Below, in pieces: positions 47,123-56,087 of a DNA stretch of 64,000 bases (positions are counted from its first letter, which is position 1; the number at the start of each line of letters is the position of its first letter). The stretch spans positions 1 through 64,000 of the forward strand of contig NZ_FUHU01000003.1 in assembly GCF_900163565.1 (NCBI RefSeq), given 5' to 3'. The notes beneath the pieces were generated by a model that saw only the letters and a program-made list of their open reading frames with translations, had not been told where the DNA came from and made no database searches. This DNA comes from Agrococcus casei LMG 22410. GTDB taxonomy: Bacteria > Actinomycetota > Actinomycetes > Actinomycetales > Microbacteriaceae. Both the position numbers and the translations under genes were made by a program.

Positions 47123-47233
47123 ATTGAGTGACCAGTCTCGCCGGCACGTAGATCAGGACGTGTCGTGAATGCACCATCAGGAGTGCCTTGCGCCGGGGGT
47201 CTGGGGGCAAGTCTTTCGCGTGGCTCTCGTGCT

Positions 47234-47249
47234 TGTTTCACGTGAAACA
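47234..47249. promoter_or_regulatory. parS site 7 (perfect 16-mer)
   Basis: TGTTTCACGTGAAACA, full consensus. Confidence 0.95.
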
Positions 47250-47384
47250 ACGAGGTTCAGCGTTGCGTGACGAGGGAGACGCAGAGACGACCGTGTGAAT
47301 CTATGGCTGCCACTCGCGGCAGGAGGACGGGAGCAAGAGCGTCCGAATTGACGCCCAGAGTTGACGATGCAGTTTCGAGCGAGT

Positions 47385-47398
47385 GTTTCACGTGAAAC
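47385..47398. promoter_or_regulatory. parS site 8 (perfect core)
   Basis: GTTTCACGTGAAAC, perfect 14-base core; 15 of 16 with flanks. Confidence 0.92.
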
Positions 47399-47512
47399 GT
47401 CAGAATCCATGTCTGGTGTGGACAACATGAACGCCACCGTCAACATAGACAAGGCCGGAAAACCGCGTCAACTCAACGAAATCGCGGCATACGACTGTTT
47501 CGGACCCAGATG

Positions 47513-47539
47513 TTATCCACAGGGTGTGGAAACTCCACA
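47513..47539. promoter_or_regulatory. DnaA-box group in the parS region
   Basis: An exact DnaA box TTATCCACA (47513-47521) is followed by a small palindrome TGTGGA-AAC-TCCACA (47525-47539), whose halves each resemble a DnaA box. It lies about 100 bases before parA. Confidence 0.55.
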
Positions 47540-47605
47540 GACGTACCGCGTCGAGTGGCCAGACGGGCCCGAGTAGGGCAGAATGTAACGATGCACGGCA
47601 CCGCC

Positions 47606-47619
47606 GTTTCACGTGAAAC
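47606..47619. promoter_or_regulatory. parS site 9 (perfect core)
   Basis: GTTTCACGTGAAAC, perfect core, 21 bases before the parA start; ParB bound here could control parAB transcription. Confidence 0.92.
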
Positions 47620-47640
47620 ATCACAACGACAAGGAGCACA

Positions 47641-48528
47641 GTGAATCAGAAGTCCAGATTCGACACGACTCCAATTGCACGTGAACTCGCTGATCTCGCG
47701 AGGAGACGTCGAGTCCTTCAGTCGGGCCAGCTCCCTCTTCCAGAAGACACGCGCGTCATCACGGTCGTGAACCAAAAGGGTGGCGTCGGCAAGACCACTA
47801 GCGTCGTCAATCTGGCTGCAGCATTTGCCCAAGCCGGCGCAAAAGTCCTCGTGCTCGACCTTGACCCCCAGGGCAATGCGTCGACAGCGCTGGGAATCGA
47901 GCACCACGCAGAAGTCCCAAGCACCTACGAGGTGCTGATCGAGGGAGCACCCCTCGAAGATGTCGTGCAGCAGTCCCCTGAGCACGAACGGCTGCTCTGT
48001 GTGCCGTCGACAATCCACCTGGCCGGCGCCGATCTCGAGCTGGCCACCATGGATCGTCGCGAGTATGTGCTCCGTGACGCGGTGCAGGACTACCTCATGG
48101 AGCACGATGACATCCACTACCTCTTCATCGACTGCCCGCCCTCGCTCGGACTCCTGACCATCAACGCATTCACTGCCGCAAGTGAGGTGCTCATTCCGAT
48201 TCAGAGCGAGTACTACGCACTGGAGGGTGTTTCGCAGCTGCTCGACACCATCGGGCGCATTCAGCAGCACCTGAACCCCACCCTTGACCTGGCAACTGTC
48301 TTGCTGACCATGTACGACGGCAGAACCATCCTGTCGAAGCAGGTCGCAGAAGAAGTGCGCGGACACTTCGGCGACAAGACGCTCGAGACGGTTATTCCAA
48401 GGTCAGTTCGCGTCTCAGAAGCCCCTGGTTTCGGCCAGACAGTCGTCACTTATGACCCCAATTCACCCGGCGCGCTCTCGTACAGAGAAGCAGCCAAGGA
48501 AATCGCCCTTCGAGGAGCACAGAAATGA
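47641..48528 (+). CDS. parA: Chromosome-partitioning ATPase ParA (Soj)
   Basis: This 295-residue Walker-type ATPase binds DNA when ATP-bound and pulls ParB-parS complexes apart. The deviant Walker A motif is VNQKGGVGKTTS, with DLDPQGNAS and DCPPSLGLLT further on. GTG 47641 has AAGGAG seven bases upstream. The stop overlaps the parB ATG (ATGA). Confidence 0.96.
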   Translation: MNQKSRFDTTPIARELADLARRRRVLQSGQLPLPEDTRVITVVNQKGGVGKTTSVVNLAAAFAQAGAKVLVLDLDPQGNASTALGIEHHAEVPSTYEVLIEGAPLEDVVQQSPEHERLLCVPSTIHLAGADLELATMDRREYVLRDAVQDYLMEHDDIHYLFIDCPPSLGLLTINAFTAASEVLIPIQSEYYALEGVSQLLDTIGRIQQHLNPTLDLATVLLTMYDGRTILSKQVAEEVRGHFGDKTLETVIPRSVRVSEAPGFGQTVVTYDPNSPGALSYREAAKEIALRGAQK

Positions 48529-49607
48529 ACAAGCGCGCAGGACTCGGTCGCGGAATCGGTGCACTCATCCCCACTGGCGACGCCCCGGCCCGCCCGGAGG
48601 CCAAGGAGGCACCGGCATCGAAGCGCACGCCGACAAAGCCAGCGACAGCCAGCAGATCTGCGGCCAAGCCGGCCTCCAAGGCCACGTCGAACAAGCGCAG
48701 CGAGGCACAGCGCCCAGGCAAGTCCAACGGAGCCATCGATGTGTTCTTCGGAAACACTGATGCAGCAGAACTGGATGCTGTGCCCGGAGTCAAGCTGCTC
48801 GCAATAGACCCGACCGACATCAGGCCGAACAGTCAGCAGCCGCGAACCGAGTTCGACGACCAGGATCTCGACCAGCTCGAGCACTCGATTCGCGAGTTCG
48901 GCCTCTTCCAGCCGATCGTGGTGCGCCCGGTCGAAGGCGCGAGAGAGAGCCCGCACTTCGAGCTCATCATGGGTGAGCGACGCTGGCGTGCCACCAAGCG
49001 CATCGGTCTCGCTGAGATCCCGGCGATCGTCAAAGAGACTCCCGACGACTCGATGCTTCGTGACGCACTGCTTGAGAACCTCCACAGAGCACAGCTGAAT
49101 CCCCTCGAAGAGGCCTCGGCATACCAGCAGCTCATGAACGACTTCGCCATCACGCAGGAGCAGCTCGCAGAGCGCATCGGACGCAGCCGTCCGCAGATTT
49201 CGAACACAATTCGTCTTCTGCGTCTGCCCGAAACAGTGCAGAGCCGAGTGGCCGCAGGTGTGCTCAGCGCAGGCCACGCAAGGGCAATCCTCTCGACCGG
49301 CTCGAACGAGGCGATGGAGCGACTGGCCGACAAGATTGTAAATGAGGATCTGTCGGTGCGAGCGGCGGAGGCCGCGGCCGCAGGTGTGCAGCCCCGTGCA
49401 ACACGCTCGAAGCCGAAGAAGGGCTCCGTGCAGCGCGGCCTCGATGAGGTGGCAGAAAAATTGACCGACCGGCTCGACACGCGTGTGCGTGTCTCGCTCG
49501 GCCGGTCAAAGGGTCAGATTGTCATCGACTTTCCGACGGTGGCGGACCTCAACCGAATCCTCTCGGAGCTCGGCGAAGACCCGTTCGGCGACTCGAAGCC
49601 GCTGTAG
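48525..49607 (+). CDS. parB: Chromosome-partitioning protein ParB
   Basis: This 360-residue CTP-dependent DNA clamp loads at parS and spreads. The basic Ala/Lys-rich N-terminus begins MNKRAGLGRGIGALIP (ParA-stimulating part). The CTP-binding region has LIMGERRWRATK and ENLHRAQLNPLEEA, and the helix-turn-helix has ITQEQLAERIGRSRPQISNTIRLL. A C-terminal dimer domain follows. Its target sites lie just upstream of parA. The 3' end is three bases from the convergent trxA. Confidence 0.96.
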   Translation: MNKRAGLGRGIGALIPTGDAPARPEAKEAPASKRTPTKPATASRSAAKPASKATSNKRSEAQRPGKSNGAIDVFFGNTDAAELDAVPGVKLLAIDPTDIRPNSQQPRTEFDDQDLDQLEHSIREFGLFQPIVVRPVEGARESPHFELIMGERRWRATKRIGLAEIPAIVKETPDDSMLRDALLENLHRAQLNPLEEASAYQQLMNDFAITQEQLAERIGRSRPQISNTIRLLRLPETVQSRVAAGVLSAGHARAILSTGSNEAMERLADKIVNEDLSVRAAEAAAAGVQPRATRSKPKKGSVQRGLDEVAEKLTDRLDTRVRVSLGRSKGQIVIDFPTVADLNRILSELGEDPFGDSKPL

Positions 49608-49610
49608 CGA

Positions 49611-49922
49611 CTAGAGGAAGTCGGCGAGGTCAGCCTCGAGGGCTGCCTTCGGCTTGGCGCCGATGATGTCCTTGACGACTTCGCCGCCCTTGAACACCTT
49701 CATGTTCGGGATCGATGTGATCTGGAACTGCTGAGCGAGCTCAGGGTTCTCGTCGACGTTGACCTTCACGATCTCGATCTTGTCGGTCTCACCGTCGATC
49801 TGCTCGAGGATGGGTCCGACCATGCGGCACGGGCCACACCACTCGGCCCAGAAGTCGACGAGCACGGGCTTGTCGCTGTTGAGCACATCTGCCTGGAAGC
49901 TGTCTTTCGTTACGTTCTTCAC
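49611..49922 (-). CDS. trxA: Thioredoxin
   Basis: This 103-residue disulfide reductase has the active site WCGPC in VDFWAEWCGPCRMVGP and the cis-Pro in TSIPNMKVF. Start GTG 49922 with TAGGAG six bases upstream. It follows trxB on the same strand, 74 bases on, making a thioredoxin/reductase unit. Tail to tail with parB. Confidence 0.97.
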   Translation of the reverse strand: MKNVTKDSFQADVLNSDKPVLVDFWAEWCGPCRMVGPILEQIDGETDKIEIVKVNVDENPELAQQFQITSIPNMKVFKGGEVVKDIIGAKPKAALEADLADFL

Positions 49923-49996
49923 GCTGTTCTCCTAAAGGTCGGCGTCATGAGTTGAAACAGAGGCGGCCCCGCGCATATTCCGCGGGGGAGGACTCG

Positions 49997-50917
49997 CTAG
50001 GCGTGGTCCTCGAGGTGGTGCTGCGCATCCAACGCGGCAACCATGCCAGAGGCAGCCGCAGTCACGGCCTGGCGGTACGTGCCGTCGACGACATCGCCGG
50101 CAGCGAAGACGCCCTCGATGTTGGTCTTCGACGAGCGACCGTCGACCACGATCGTGCCGTCGTCGTTGAGCGTCAGCTTGTCGTGGATGAGGTGCGTGCG
50201 GGGGTCGGAGCCGATCGCGATGAACAGGCCGTCGATCTCGATCTCGCTCGTCGCACCGGTGACGGTGTCGGTGAGCTCGAGCGAGGTCACTGCCTCTTCG
50301 CCGATGACACGCGAGACGGCGGAGTTCGTGATGAATTCGATCTTCTCGTTCGCACGGGCGCGGTCGAGCATGACGGGCGATGCGCGGAACGTCTCGGAGC
50401 GGTGCACGATGGTGACCTTGTCGGCGAATGTGGTGAGGAACATCGCCTCTTCCATGGCGGAGTCTCCGCCGCCGACGACAACCAGGTTCTTGCCCTTGAA
50501 GAAGAAGCCGTCGCACGTGGCGCACCACGAGATGCCGCGGCCGCTGAGCCGCTCTTCGCCCTCGACGCCGAGCTTGCGGTACGCGCTGCCGGTCGCGAAG
50601 ATCAGCGTCTTGGTCTCGAAGAGCTCTTCTCCGACCCAGACCTTCTTGACGTCACCGTCGAGCTCGAGGCTCGTGACGTCTTCGAGGCGCACCTCGGTGC
50701 CGAAGCGCTCGGCCTGCTGCTGCATGTTGAACATGAGCTCGGGGCCCTGGATGCCCGTGGGAAAACCGGGGTAGTTCTCGACATCTGTCGTGGTCATGAG
50801 GTCGCCGCCGGACTCGACGCTGGATGCGAAGAGCACAGGGGAGAGGTTGGCCCGAGCCGCGTAGATGGCTGCGGTGTAGCCGGCAGGACCGGATCCGATG
50901 ATGATGACGTCGTGCAA
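49997..50917 (-). CDS. trxB: Thioredoxin reductase
   Basis: This 306-residue FAD enzyme passes electrons from NADPH to thioredoxin. It has the FAD motif GSGPAGYTAA, the redox pair in SWCATCDG, the NADPH motif VVGGGDSAMEEA and the C-terminal FAD contact GVFAAGDV. I take TTG 50917, because AAGGAG is five bases before it and the protein then starts at the family N-terminus (MHDVIIIGSG). TTG 50953 would add 12 residues with no ribosome site. Confidence 0.95.
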   Translation of the reverse strand: MHDVIIIGSGPAGYTAAIYAARANLSPVLFASSVESGGDLMTTTDVENYPGFPTGIQGPELMFNMQQQAERFGTEVRLEDVTSLELDGDVKKVWVGEELFETKTLIFATGSAYRKLGVEGEERLSGRGISWCATCDGFFFKGKNLVVVGGGDSAMEEAMFLTTFADKVTIVHRSETFRASPVMLDRARANEKIEFITNSAVSRVIGEEAVTSLELTDTVTGATSEIEIDGLFIAIGSDPRTHLIHDKLTLNDDGTIVVDGRSSKTNIEGVFAAGDVVDGTYRQAVTAAASGMVAALDAQHHLEDHA

Positions 50918-50970
50918 GAGAGCTCCTTCAGCGTTGGCCGGTGCTTGCGACAACCGAGTCTAGTAGCGGA

Positions 50971-52605
50971 TCATTCCGCCGCGCTGCCGCGCCCGCGCAG
51001 CTTTCCGACGACCCTGTCGGCGACCAGCCTGAAGTCCCGATCGCGGATCAGGTACAGGGCAGCGAAGTAGATGACGGCCATCACCACACCGGCGACTGCG
51101 CAGGCGACGAAGGCCGTTGGGACTCCGTTGTACGCCCATCCGCCCGTGTATCCGCCGAAGAGGTGGATGACACCAGCACCAGCGGCGCCAGCGACGAGCG
51201 AGAGCCCCAGATACACGAGGTGGCGCTGAGCGACATGACGGATGCCGAAGGGGCCGATCTTGCGGCGCACGAGGAACACCCAAGCAGCGCCCCAGCAGAT
51301 GTAATACAGCGACTGACCAGCAGTGATGCCGAGGATGACATGCTCTCCCGGCAGCAGGGCCGAGAGCAGCAGCACGACAAGCATGAGCGGCATGAAAGCG
51401 ACGCGCGTGAAGAAGGGCGTTCGAACGTCTTCGAGGGCGTAGTAGACCCGTTCAAGCACGTATTGGCCGCTAAATGGCACGAGCGCGAGCATGTTGACCA
51501 TGATCAGGCCGCCCATGACCAGCGAGTGCTCGAAGCTGCGCTCGAACAGACGCGCGAACGGAATCGCCATGACGATGATGGCGACCATCGCGAATGTCGT
51601 GAGCATGCCCACCGCGCGGAGAGCGTTGGCGACACCGGCACGAAGCCTCGGGATGTCGTTGTCGGCTGCAAAGGTCGACATCTGCGTGAAGTACACGATG
51701 GCGATCGACACCGCGATGATCGAGTGCGGCAGCTGGAAGACGTACCAGGCGTTGTACATCGTGAGGAGGCTGGGGCCGGCCTCGGTGTCGGTCAGCGTCG
51801 CGACTCGGGTCTGCACGATCGCGAGGATCTGCGAGATGACGACGATGCCGAACAGCCACATCGCCTTCGTGCCGGTCGCCCGCAGCCCCACGCCGCGCCA
51901 CCGGAAGTCGGGGCGGAACGTGAGGCCGGTCTTGCGGAAGAACAGCACGAGCACGAGCGCCTGCATGAAGACGCCGCCGGTGGTGACGATGCCCATTGCG
52001 GCGATGCGATCGATGCCCCAGATCTCGGGATCCTCGTTGATCTCTCCCATGCCGAACATGAGCAGGAAGATGCCGAGTCCGACGATCGAGACGAGATTGT
52101 TGACCACTGGAGCCCAGGTGAAGGGCCCGAACTTGCCGCGAGCGTTGTAGATCTCGCCCAGCAGCGTGCTGATGGCGTAGAAGAAGATCTGCGGCATGCA
52201 CCAGTAGCCGAGGGCGATGGCGAGGTCATAGGCCTCTGGACTCATGCCGCGCTCGCCGGTCGACGCGTTGATCCAGACGAGGAAGGGCGTCGCCAGCGTC
52301 ATGATGATCGTGAAGCCGAAGAATGCCGTGACGCACAGCGTCAGCAGCTTCGAGATGTATGCCTGGCCGCCGTCGCGATTGCGCAGCTGCCGCACGATCA
52401 GCGGCACGAGCACCGCATTCAGCAGGCCGGCGCCGATCAGCGCGTAGATGTTGTTCGGCAGGGTGTTGGCGATGCCGAACGACGACGCGACTTCCGAGCC
52501 CGTTGAGCCCAGCGTGATCGCGAGCAGCATCGACCGCACGAACCCCAGGGCGCGCGAGATCATCGTGCCGCTGGCGAGGATGAGGCTTGACCTGCCGATG
52601 TTCAC
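50971..52605 (-). CDS. murJ: Lipid II flippase MurJ (MviN)
   Basis: This 544-residue MOP-superfamily flippase moves lipid II across the membrane. About 14 hydrophobic helices are visible; the N-terminus NIGRSSLILASGTMISRALGFVRSML is family typical. No kinase-like C-terminal domain as in mycobacterial MviN is present. Start GTG 52605 overlaps the DUF6049 stop (GTGA). FhaA encoded at 11800 may be its regulator, by analogy with mycobacteria. Confidence 0.93.
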   Translation of the reverse strand: MNIGRSSLILASGTMISRALGFVRSMLLAITLGSTGSEVASSFGIANTLPNNIYALIGAGLLNAVLVPLIVRQLRNRDGGQAYISKLLTLCVTAFFGFTIIMTLATPFLVWINASTGERGMSPEAYDLAIALGYWCMPQIFFYAISTLLGEIYNARGKFGPFTWAPVVNNLVSIVGLGIFLLMFGMGEINEDPEIWGIDRIAAMGIVTTGGVFMQALVLVLFFRKTGLTFRPDFRWRGVGLRATGTKAMWLFGIVVISQILAIVQTRVATLTDTEAGPSLLTMYNAWYVFQLPHSIIAVSIAIVYFTQMSTFAADNDIPRLRAGVANALRAVGMLTTFAMVAIIVMAIPFARLFERSFEHSLVMGGLIMVNMLALVPFSGQYVLERVYYALEDVRTPFFTRVAFMPLMLVVLLLSALLPGEHVILGITAGQSLYYICWGAAWVFLVRRKIGPFGIRHVAQRHLVYLGLSLVAGAAGAGVIHLFGGYTGGWAYNGVPTAFVACAVAGVVMAVIYFAALYLIRDRDFRLVADRVVGKLRGRGSAAE

Positions 52606-54593
52606 TGTGCGGAAGACTCCTTGTGTGTCGGCCCCGGCACGCGGGCGCCGTCGAGGTCGCCGAGCGCCTTGCCCTGAGCGCGCTTGCGCAGCGACCGCCA
52701 CAGGCCGAAGCCGATCAGCAGCACCACAGCAGAAGCGCCAAGCCAGACTATAACCGTCTCGACACTGGGCTGAGCCTGCACATTGATGGTGACGGGCTCG
52801 CTGATCTGGTGGCCGCCGGCCGTCTCGAGCGTGACGATCGCGGTCGTGACACCTGATCCGACCACCTCGACCGGCATCAGCACGCGCTGCGAGCTCTCGG
52901 CACCGATCGTCACCTCGGTCGAACCCTCAGACACGACGACGATGGTGCTGGTCGTGCGCAGCTTGACCACCACATCCGCCCCCACTTCGAGATCGTTGAC
53001 CAGCTCGATCGGCAGCTGCACGTTCGACCCCACGATGTGGATGTCGCTGCCCTGCAGCACCTGCACACCGTCTTGCAGATTGGCGAGCTCACTTGCCAGC
53101 ATGGTCGTGCTGCTCGTGACGGATGCGGGGGTCGTCGCCGCGTCGACGTGCATGGCCGCGAGCACCTTCAGGCGGAACGGCACCGTCAGCTCGCGAGGCT
53201 GGGTCGCGATCAGCGAGAACCTCGCCATCTCGGCATCGGCTTCGTGTGCGGCTGTGACGCCCTCCTCGAGGGCCGTCTCGAGCTCGGTCGGGTCAGTCTG
53301 ACGCAGCGATGCGTCTCTAGCCGGCGCCTCGAGCGCGGAGGAGAGCGGTGCAAGCGTCACCCAGTCGGAGCCGTCGAGGGTGGTGAGCAGGTGCTCGGCG
53401 CCGATGCCGCTGACGTCGACGATCGCGGCCAGGTTGCGAGGCGTGTTGGGCGCTTCGCGGGCGATCGTGGCGATGAGGGCGAGTGCCTCGGCGCTTCCGG
53501 CGTTGCGCTCGGCTTCGCTGTAGCCAGACGCTGCGGAATCGAGCAATGCGAGCAGCTCGCTGTCGGCTGCGAGAGCCTGCTGGTCGCCGATCATGACCCC
53601 GGCGTCGGGTGTGGGGTACTGCTCGTCTTCGTTGATCTGACTGGTCGAGAGAAGAGGAATGCCGGTGTCGGCGACAGCCTGCAGCAGCTCTGTGTCGACG
53701 GATCGGCCGGTCAGGTCTGTCACATCGTCGTGCGGCAGCTGCGGCGGAAAGTATGTGTCTTCGCCAGTGAGCGCCTCGCTGTCGGGAACCCCGAGCGGCT
53801 GCAGCGGCTGGAGGCCGGCTGCGAGCTGGGCTGTGCGGTCGCTCATGGCGTAGGGGAGGCTGTAGGCGTTCGGCAGGTCGTTTGCCTGATCGACCCATTC
53901 GACCGCTGACTCAGGCGCGGCGTCGCCTTCGAACTCGACAGATGTCTCGACCATGGGGTCGAGGCCGACCGAGATCGGAAGGTCTGCGACAGTGCGCAGC
54001 TGACGGTTGAGGCTGCCGACCGAGCTCGTCAGTGCTGTCAGCTGCTCGTCTGAGAGCAGGCCCTCTTCGGTGACCGGGGTTGAGATGGGCGCTGCGGTCG
54101 AGAGCGTGATCGAAGGGTCGCCGCCGGGTGAGCCCACCACGACGAGCGTGCTTGCTGTGGCGCCGTCGACAGTCAGCCGCAGGCCGTATGCGCCGGCCTG
54201 GGCGTTCTCGCCGAGTCCGAGGTCGTCTGCATCGACCGGAAACGTAGAAGAATAGGTCGAGCCTGCCCCGACGACCGGGATCTCGACGTCGGCGATGGGC
54301 CGGGTTCCGAGCACGTTCTCGTCGTTGAGCCACGAAGAGAGCGCGAAGCGCGTGTCGACCGTGCCGTAGGTGATCTCGAGCTGCGCCGAGCTGGCAGAGA
54401 CCGGTTCGGAGGAGGCATTGTCGAGCAGCAGGCTGACCTCGAAGTCGTCTCCGGCTTCGATCTGCGGAGTGGCGACGCCGATTGTGGCATCGACGTCGCC
54501 TGCTGCGCCTGCCGGCGGAGCGGGCAACACAGCGGCGGCGACGACCAGCGCCGCTGCACCGAGTGAGGCGAGAGCGCGGCCGACCGAATGCAT
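52602..54593 (-). CDS. DUF6049 family exported membrane protein
   Basis: This 663-residue protein has a signal peptide (about 1-29, ending PAGAAGD), a long extracellular part with beta-rich domains at both ends and an alpha/beta-looking middle, and one C-terminal membrane helix (about 615-635) with a basic tail. It resembles the DUF6049 family that precedes murJ in actinobacteria; no activity is known. ATG 54593 lies six bases after a TACACT hexamer, so the mRNA may be leaderless. Coupled to murJ and divergent from the CCA enzyme. Confidence 0.85.
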   Translation of the reverse strand: MHSVGRALASLGAAALVVAAAVLPAPPAGAAGDVDATIGVATPQIEAGDDFEVSLLLDNASSEPVSASSAQLEITYGTVDTRFALSSWLNDENVLGTRPIADVEIPVVGAGSTYSSTFPVDADDLGLGENAQAGAYGLRLTVDGATASTLVVVGSPGGDPSITLSTAAPISTPVTEEGLLSDEQLTALTSSVGSLNRQLRTVADLPISVGLDPMVETSVEFEGDAAPESAVEWVDQANDLPNAYSLPYAMSDRTAQLAAGLQPLQPLGVPDSEALTGEDTYFPPQLPHDDVTDLTGRSVDTELLQAVADTGIPLLSTSQINEDEQYPTPDAGVMIGDQQALAADSELLALLDSAASGYSEAERNAGSAEALALIATIAREAPNTPRNLAAIVDVSGIGAEHLLTTLDGSDWVTLAPLSSALEAPARDASLRQTDPTELETALEEGVTAAHEADAEMARFSLIATQPRELTVPFRLKVLAAMHVDAATTPASVTSSTTMLASELANLQDGVQVLQGSDIHIVGSNVQLPIELVNDLEVGADVVVKLRTTSTIVVVSEGSTEVTIGAESSQRVLMPVEVVGSGVTTAIVTLETAGGHQISEPVTINVQAQPSVETVIVWLGASAVVLLIGFGLWRSLRKRAQGKALGDLDGARVPGPTHKESSAQ

Positions 54594-54659
54594 GGCATCA
54601 GTGTACGAGCACGAGGCGAGGCAGACCCTGTGCTCGGCGCGTGGCAAACTTGATACGCC

Positions 54660-56087
54660 ATGACAGTTGCCATTGCTGAAGCCCAGTCGCGCCTGCGCTC
54701 CCTTGCCGAAAGCGAGCCCATCGCCACGCTCGCCCGCGCCTTCGAGGCTCGCGGCCTCGAGCTTGCCCTCGTCGGAGGCCCGGTGCGCGACGCGTTTCTC
54801 GGCATTGCCGTGCACGACCTCGATTTCACGACGAACGCCCTGCCAGACACGATTCTCGAGATCGTGAAGCCGATATCGGATGCGCAGTGGGACGTCGGTC
54901 GCGAGTTCGGCACCATCGCGTGCCGCATGGCAGGTCAGGTGCTCGAGATCACCACGTACCGCAGCGATGTCTACGACGGAGACTCGCGCAAGCCCGAGGT
55001 CGAGTTCGGCTCGTCGCTCGAAGACGACCTCATCCGGCGCGACTTCGCGGTCAACGCGATGGCGCTGCGCCTTCCGCAGCAGCAGCTGGTCGATGTCGGC
55101 GGCGGCCTCGAGCAGCTCGTCGCAGGCGTCCTCGACACGCCTCGCTCGCCCGAGCAGTCGTTCCGCGACGATCCGCTGCGCATGCTGCGTGCCGCCAGGT
55201 TCACGTCGCAGCTTGGCTTCACGCCGGCGGCGCGCGTCGTGCCGGTCATGGCCGAGCTCGCGGGCGAGATCACGCGGATCTCAGCCGAGCGCATCCGCGA
55301 CGAGCTCTCGAAACTGCTGCTGACTGACGACCCGGCTCCGGGCATCCGCCTGCTCACTGAGACTGGTCTCATGCAGCACTTCCTGCCCGAGGTGCCCGCG
55401 CTGAGTCTCGAGGCCGATGAGCACGCGCACCACAAAGACGTCTACGAGCACTCGATCACGGTGCTGCAGCAGGGGATCGGGCTGTGGCGCGACCGAAACC
55501 CCGAGGCCGGGCCCGACCTGGTCTCGCGCCTCGCAGGCCTGCTGCACGACATCGGCAAGCCGGCGACGAAGCGCGTCGAGGGCCGCACGGTCTCGTTTCA
55601 CAACCACGACCTCGTCGGGTCGCGCATGGCCAAGAAGCGCCTGCGTGCCCTGCGCTTCGACAACGACACGATCAAGCAGGTCGCTCGGCTCATCGAGCTG
55701 CACCTGCGGTTCTTCGGATATTCAGAGGCATCGTGGACGGATGCGGCAGTGCGGCGGTACGTGCGCGATGCAGGAGCAGAGCTCGAGCGTCTGCATGTGC
55801 TGACTCGGTCTGACGTCACGACCCGCAACCGGCGCAAGGCCGACATGCTCGACTTCGCCTACGACGACCTCGAGCGTCGAATTGCCGAGCTCGCCGAGCA
55901 GGAGGAGCTCGATTCGATGCGGCCCGACCTCGACGGCAAGCAGATCATGCAGATTCTCGAGATTCCGCCCGGCCGCGAAGTCGGCGAGGCCTACAGCATG
56001 CTGCTCGAAGCGCGCATGGATCACGGCCCGCTGGGCGCCGAGCGCGCGAGCGAGCTGCTGCGCGAATGGTGGGCGGAGCGCGGCTGA
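54660..56087 (+). CDS. cca: CCA tRNA nucleotidyltransferase with HD domain
   Basis: This 475-residue enzyme adds or repairs the 3' CCA of tRNAs. The class II nucleotidyltransferase head has LALVGGPVRDAFLG and DLDFTTNA (catalytic Asp pair), then RRDFAVNAMAL. An HD domain follows with HHKDVYEHSI and LLHDIGKP. The gene beside murJ is known in other actinobacteria as pcnA. ATG 54660; the stop overlaps the peptidase ATG by one base. Confidence 0.94.
   Translation: MTVAIAEAQSRLRSLAESEPIATLARAFEARGLELALVGGPVRDAFLGIAVHDLDFTTNALPDTILEIVKPISDAQWDVGREFGTIACRMAGQVLEITTYRSDVYDGDSRKPEVEFGSSLEDDLIRRDFAVNAMALRLPQQQLVDVGGGLEQLVAGVLDTPRSPEQSFRDDPLRMLRAARFTSQLGFTPAARVVPVMAELAGEITRISAERIRDELSKLLLTDDPAPGIRLLTETGLMQHFLPEVPALSLEADEHAHHKDVYEHSITVLQQGIGLWRDRNPEAGPDLVSRLAGLLHDIGKPATKRVEGRTVSFHNHDLVGSRMAKKRLRALRFDNDTIKQVARLIELHLRFFGYSEASWTDAAVRRYVRDAGAELERLHVLTRSDVTTRNRRKADMLDFAYDDLERRIAELAEQEELDSMRPDLDGKQIMQILEIPPGREVGEAYSMLLEARMDHGPLGAERASELLREWWAERG

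Larger units (their letters stand above)
46422..47640. other. 1.2-kb non-coding parS array (chromosomal centromere)
   Basis: No convincing gene lies between rsmG and parA. The stretch holds nine sites resembling the ParB-binding sequence TGTTTCACGTGAAACA: five with a perfect 14-base core and four with one or two changes. Centres are about 160, 200, 100, 110, 110, 125, 150 and 220 bases apart. A DnaA-box group lies near its right end. Short frames in it are translations of parS sites and are not genes. Confidence 0.9.

Noticed and set aside
46440-47576. Several short frames in the parS region (for example 47361-47576 and 46440-46691)
   Set aside because: Their peptides contain translations of parS sites, they lack ribosome sites and they share no family features.
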